Positions 6,408 to 9,357 of a DNA stretch of 9,357 nt are shown here, piece after piece. Each line of letters begins with the position of its first letter. The first letter of the stretch is position 1. The translations under genes were made by a program, and so were the position numbers. This DNA comes from Sphingomonadales bacterium (GTDB taxonomy: Bacteria; Pseudomonadota; Alphaproteobacteria; Sphingomonadales; Sphingomonadaceae). The notes under the pieces are model-generated. The model saw nothing but the letters and a program-made list of their open reading frames with translations, was not told the DNA's origin and searched no databases. The stretch is from contig JAIVHR010000238.1 in NCBI GenBank assembly GCA_020200935.1, forward strand, positions 1 to 9,357. The letters run 5' to 3'.

Positions 6408-7220
6408 TCAACGCTGGCAGCGCGGGCAATAGAAGGTCGATCGGCCGCTATCGACGCGGCGGCGGATCGGCGCTCCGCACAGGCACGGCTTTCCCTCCCG
6501 CCCATAGGCGCGCCAGCTCTTGGCGAAATAGCCGAGCTCGCCGTCGGGCCGCGCAAAGTCGCGCAGGCTCGATCCGCCCGCCGCGATCGCCGCCGCGAGC
6601 ACGCTGCGCACCGCCTCGACGAGCCGTTCACGGCGCTCGGGTCCGATCCTGCGGCCCTGGGTGCGCGGCGCAATGCCGGCCAGGTGGAGCGCCTCGCAGA
6701 CATAGATATTGCCGAGCCCGGCGACGACATGCTGATCGAGCAGCAGCGCCTTGATCCGCCCACGCCTCCCGGCGAGCGAGCGGCCGAGCCGTTCGGCGGT
6801 GAAGTCCCCGCCGAGCGGCTCGGGACCCATCGCGGCGAAGGGCGCGAAGTCATCGAGCGCATCGCTCTCCACCAGATCGAGCGAGCCGAAGCGGCGCGGA
6901 TCGCACAGCACGGCGCGGTGTCCGCCCTCGGTCTCGATCAGCAGATGATCGTGCGGCCCGATCATCTCGGGATCGATTCGCCAGCGTCCGGACATGCCGA
7001 GATGGAAGACCAGCGTGTCGCCGCGATCGGTATGGATCAACCCGTATTTGGCCCGCCGCCCGAGCGCGGTCACCCGCGCGCCGGTGAGTCGCTGGCGCAG
7101 ATCGACCGGGATCGGCCGCCGGAGATCGGGCCGCCGCACCTCGACCGCAGCGAGCCGCTCGCCGGCGAGCACACGCTCGAGCCCGCGCACGGTGGTTTCG
7201 ACTTCGGGAAGCTCGGGCAT
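6408..7220 (-). CDS. mutM: Formamidopyrimidine-DNA glycosylase (Fpg)
   Basis: MutM removes 8-oxoguanine and formamidopyrimidines from DNA and cleaves the abasic strand, acting in base-excision repair. The 270 residues are full length. The N-terminus MPELPEVET provides the catalytic Pro2 and Glu3, and Lys58 in GRRAKYGL is the conserved phosphate-contacting lysine. LVFHLGMSGRW is the central family motif. The helix-two-turn-helix is at LLLDQHVVAGLGNIYVCEAL (about 170-190). The C-terminal zinc finger uses Cys246, Cys248, Cys265 and Cys268, ending GRSTFYCPRCQR; the first pair is C-x-C rather than the usual C-x2-C, which I believe also occurs in relatives. It is divergent from ubiE and followed by rpsT on the same strand. 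No Shine-Dalgarno sequence precedes the ATG, and the candidate promoter lies so close that the mRNA could be leaderless. Confidence 0.97.
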   Translation of the reverse strand: MPELPEVETTVRGLERVLAGERLAAVEVRRPDLRRPIPVDLRQRLTGARVTALGRRAKYGLIHTDRGDTLVFHLGMSGRWRIDPEMIGPHDHLLIETEGGHRAVLCDPRRFGSLDLVESDALDDFAPFAAMGPEPLGGDFTAERLGRSLAGRRGRIKALLLDQHVVAGLGNIYVCEALHLAGIAPRTQGRRIGPERRERLVEAVRSVLAAAIAAGGSSLRDFARPDGELGYFAKSWRAYGREGKPCLCGAPIRRRVDSGRSTFYCPRCQR

Positions 7221-7229
7221 GGTCCGCAG

Positions 7230-7258
7230 CAGCTAAGATGCGTTTGCGGAGGCGGCAA
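7230..7258 (-). promoter_or_regulatory. Candidate mutM promoter
   Basis: On the minus strand TTGCCG (7258-7253) is 17 bases from TAGCTG (7235-7230). Transcription would start near 7223, only about three bases before the mutM ATG at 7220. The -35 overlaps the spacer of the opposing ubiE promoter. Confidence 0.35.
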
Positions 7259-7272
7259 GCCTTGGCTAGAGC
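7244..7272 (+). promoter_or_regulatory. Candidate ubiE promoter
   Basis: TTGCGG (7244-7249) is 17 bases from TAGAGC (7267-7272), within GGCTAGAGC, a -10 context I associate with sphingomonad promoters. It would give a leader of about 20 bases with the ribosome-binding site AGGTGA (about 7293-7298) before ATG 7301. Confidence 0.4.
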
Positions 7273-7300
7273 GCTTCGCTCCCCCATTTGGCAGGTGACC

Positions 7301-8035
7301 ATGACGAGCGATCGTGTCTCATTCGGCTATGAAGACGTCGCGCCCGAGGAAAAGACCCGGCGCGTCGGCAGTGTCTTCTCGCGCGTCGCCGGCCGTTACG
7401 ACCTGATGAACGACGCCATGTCGGGCGGCATGCACCGGCTGTGGAAGCAGCGCTTCGTCCGGCGGGTCAAGCCGCGCGCCGGCGAGCGCATCCTCGACAT
7501 GGCCGGCGGCACCGGCGACATCGCCTTCCGCCTCGCCCGCTCGGGCGCCGCGGTGACGGTCGCCGACATCAACCGTGAGATGCTCGATGTCGGCATCGAG
7601 CGCGCCGCCTCGCGCGGCATCGAAGACCTCGTTTGGCAGCAAGAGAATGCCGAAAAGCTGACTTTCGAAGACAAAAGCTTCGACGCCTATACGATCGCTT
7701 TCGGCATTCGGAACGTCACCGATATCGAAGCGGCGCTCGGCGAGGCGCATCGCGTTCTGAAGCGCGGCGGGCGCTTTTTCTGCCTCGAATTCTCGACCAC
7801 GCTCTGGCCGGGCTTTGCCGAGATATACGACGCCTATTCGCACAATATCGTGCCCAAGATCGGCAAGGCGATCGCGCGGGATGAGGAGAGCTATCGCTAT
7901 CTCGTCGAATCGATCCGCCGCTTTCCGGACATGGCGGCGTTCGAATCGTTGGTCCGCGACGCCGGATTCGTGCAGACCAAGGCCGAGCCGCTGCTAGGCG
8001 GGCTGGTGGCGATTCACAGCGGGTGGAGGATCTAG
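7301..8035 (+). CDS. ubiE: Ubiquinone/menaquinone biosynthesis C-methyltransferase
   Basis: UbiE is an S-adenosylmethionine-dependent C-methyltransferase of ubiquinone (and, where present, menaquinone) synthesis; in ubiquinone it converts the 2-polyprenyl-6-methoxy-benzoquinol ring. The 244 residues are full length. Landmarks: VFSRVAGRYDLMNDAMSGG (25-43), the SAM-binding motif I LDMAGGTGD (65-73), the acidic motif II end VADIN (87-91), FGIRNVTD (134-141) and LEFSTTLWPGF (162-172). The C-terminus GGLVAIHSGWRI is typical. I chose ATG 7301 because it has AGGTGA just upstream and the protein then matches the family length; the open frame extends to 7238 but that extension is not conserved-looking. 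ubiB follows on the same strand after 108 bases, the usual pairing, though a repeat hairpin lies between them. Confidence 0.96.
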   Translation: MTSDRVSFGYEDVAPEEKTRRVGSVFSRVAGRYDLMNDAMSGGMHRLWKQRFVRRVKPRAGERILDMAGGTGDIAFRLARSGAAVTVADINREMLDVGIERAASRGIEDLVWQQENAEKLTFEDKSFDAYTIAFGIRNVTDIEAALGEAHRVLKRGGRFFCLEFSTTLWPGFAEIYDAYSHNIVPKIGKAIARDEESYRYLVESIRRFPDMAAFESLVRDAGFVQTKAEPLLGGLVAIHSGWRI

Positions 8036-8096
8036 GCCGTGCTGTCCCTATCCACCGATCCCAGAAGGAACGGCTGGCTTCGCGACCGGCGCCTCG

Positions 8097-8121
8097 CTCC
8101 CCTCCCCTTGATGGGGAGGGC
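8097..8121. repeat. Hairpin from a CCCTCCCC-type dispersed repeat between ubiE and ubiB
   Basis: CCCTCCCC (8100-8107) pairs perfectly with GGGGAGGG (8113-8120) over a TTGAT loop. I remember this core as part of a repeat common in sphingomonads and other alphaproteobacteria. It is followed by CTTATGC, not a T-tract, so it is at most a weak terminator or an mRNA-stability element inside the ubiE-ubiB unit. Confidence 0.55.
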
Positions 8122-8143
8122 TTATGCACTCTAGCGCCGCCGC

Positions 8144-9357
8144 ATGACCCACCCCACGACGCACATTTTCCGGCTGCTCAAATGGGGCCGCACGCTGGCC
8201 CGCCACGGCGCGCTGATGGGGCTCGAGCGCGATCCGCTGACGCCGGCGCCGATGCGGCGGATGATCCGCATCGCCCGCATCGGCGCGCGGGTGCCCAGGA
8301 CGCCGGCCTATGCCGACGCCCTCCAGGCGATCGGGCCGGCGGCGATCAAATTCGGCCAGACGCTGGCGACGCGCTCGATCGCCCAGGTCCACCGCGCCGT
8401 CACCACCGACGGCCGCCAGGTCGCGGTCAAGGTGCTGCGCCCCGGCATCGAGCAGGAATTTGCGAGAGCGATCGAGACCTATGAATGGGCGTCGGCGCAG
8501 ATCGAGGGGATGGGCGGCGAACTCGCGCGGCTACGCCCGCGCCTCGTGATCGAGACCTTCAAACGCTGGACGGCGCGCGAACTCGATCTGCGCCGCGAGG
8601 CGGCTTCGGCCTCCGAGCTCGCCGAGGGCATGGCCTCCGAGCCCGATTTTCTCATCCCCGATGTCGACTGGCAGCGCACCACCGGCCGGGTGCTGACGAT
8701 CGAATGGGTCGAGGGGATCAAGATCTCGGACCGCGAGGCGCTGGTCGCGGCCGGGCACGACATGCCGCAGCTTGCCGCGACGCTGGTCCGCGCCTTTCTG
8801 CGCCAGGCAATCTCGGAAGGCTTCTTCCATGCCGATCTCCACCAGGGCAATCTCTTCGTGCTGCCCGACGGCAAGATCGAGGCGATCGATTTCGGCATCA
8901 TGGGGCGGATCGACCGGCGCGCGCGGCTCTGGCTCGCCGAGATCCTCTACGGGCTGATCACCGGCAATTACCGCCGCGTCGCCGAGATTCATTTCGAGGC
9001 CGGCTATGTGCCTGCCCATCACAATGTCGCCGAATTCGCGACCGCGCTGAGGGCGGTCGGCGAACCGATCCGCGGGTTGCCGGTCAAGGAAATCTCGATC
9101 GGCCAGATGCTCGACGGTTTGTTCTCGATCACCCGCGATTTCGACATGCCGACCCAGCCGCATCTGCTGCTGCTGCAAAAGACGATGGTGATGACCGAAG
9201 GCGTCGCCACCAGCCTCGATCCCGATATCAACATGTGGGAGACGGCCAGGCCCTTCGTCTCCGAATGGCTGCGCAGCGAACTCGGCCCCGAAGCCGCGCT
9301 CGCCGACCGCATCCGCGAGGATGTCGCGACCTTGCTGCGGCTGCCCGAGATGATCCG
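8144..9357 (+). CDS. ubiB: UbiB/ABC1-family kinase-like protein, internally deleted, 3' end outside window
   Basis: UbiB is an atypical kinase-like ATPase needed for ubiquinone synthesis, normally anchored in the inner membrane by C-terminal helices (beyond this window). About 404 residues are visible. The N-terminus (IFRLLKWGRTLARHGAL) fits family starts; no Shine-Dalgarno precedes ATG 8144, so the start rests on that fit. AAIKFGQTLATR carries the KxGQ motif (KFGQ, 69-72). The sequence then jumps at residue 77/78 (base 8374/8375) to SIAQVHRAVTTDG. In relatives about 50 residues lie here, including RPDL and the run up to the alanine-rich loop (VGAAS); that loop is thus mostly gone. Further motifs are intact: the ATP-site lysine VAVK (96), ELDLRREA, HADLHQGN and AIDFG. 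The loss is in frame. A deletion next to the nucleotide-binding loop should impair activity, unless it is an assembly error. Confidence 0.88.
   Translation, partial: MTHPTTHIFRLLKWGRTLARHGALMGLERDPLTPAPMRRMIRIARIGARVPRTPAYADALQAIGPAAIKFGQTLATRSIAQVHRAVTTDGRQVAVKVLRPGIEQEFARAIETYEWASAQIEGMGGELARLRPRLVIETFKRWTARELDLRREAASASELAEGMASEPDFLIPDVDWQRTTGRVLTIEWVEGIKISDREALVAAGHDMPQLAATLVRAFLRQAISEGFFHADLHQGNLFVLPDGKIEAIDFGIMGRIDRRARLWLAEILYGLITGNYRRVAEIHFEAGYVPAHHNVAEFATALRAVGEPIRGLPVKEISIGQMLDGLFSITRDFDMPTQPHLLLLQKTMVMTEGVATSLDPDINMWETARPFVSEWLRSELGPEAALADRIREDVATLLRLPEMI

Noticed and set aside
4780..6432. A 550-residue open frame on the plus strand
   Set aside because: It lies antisense to dnaA and rpsT, shows biased Arg/Ala/Gly/Asp composition and no family motif; it is a high-GC shadow.

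Overview
The window looks like chromosomal DNA from a high-GC alphaproteobacterium, most likely of the order Sphingomonadales. Evidence: the gene order ubiB/ubiE divergent from mutM-rpsT-dnaA, the protein sequences as I remember the families, and the type of intergenic repeat. I see no prophage, insertion sequence, CRISPR array, tRNA or rRNA.

Layout. 2-2487 (+): the 3' part of murJ (lipid II flippase), coupled by a one-base stop/start overlap to a complete trpS. 2488-3076: no gene; it holds two families of non-coding repeats, an AT-rich near-palindrome and the promoter region of the next gene. 3077-3648 (+): a DUF4136-type lipoprotein gene, frameshifted by an internal loss. 3709-4551 (+): a PAPS-dependent sulfotransferase, ending 15 bases from the stop of the converging dnaA. 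4567-5757 (-): dnaA, with almost all of the DNA-binding domain IV missing. 5758-6116: a leader of about 360 bases with hairpins and several GANTC sites. 6117-6287 (-): only the first ~31 codons of rpsT (ribosomal protein S20), running straight into its terminator. 6408-7220 (-): complete mutM. 7301-8035 (+): complete ubiE, divergent from mutM across an 80-base gap with overlapping candidate promoters. 8144-9357 (+): ubiB, running off the window and lacking about 50 residues between the KxGQ motif and the alanine-rich loop.

How the genes work together. Most are core functions: cell-wall precursor export (MurJ), tryptophan charging (TrpS), replication initiation (DnaA), translation (S20), base-excision repair of oxidised guanine (MutM) and ubiquinone synthesis (UbiE, UbiB). 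The lipoprotein and the sulfotransferase point to envelope functions but are less well defined.

The most notable feature is a pattern rather than a new system. Four of the nine genes (the lipoprotein, dnaA, rpsT, ubiB) carry one clean internal loss each, roughly 90 to 260 bases by my recall of family lengths, while murJ, trpS, the sulfotransferase, mutM and ubiE look intact. Two losses keep the frame and two do not. Losing DnaA domain IV and most of S20 together would be hard for a free-living cell to tolerate, so I favour an assembly or gap-closing artefact over biology. I found no convincing new biological system here.
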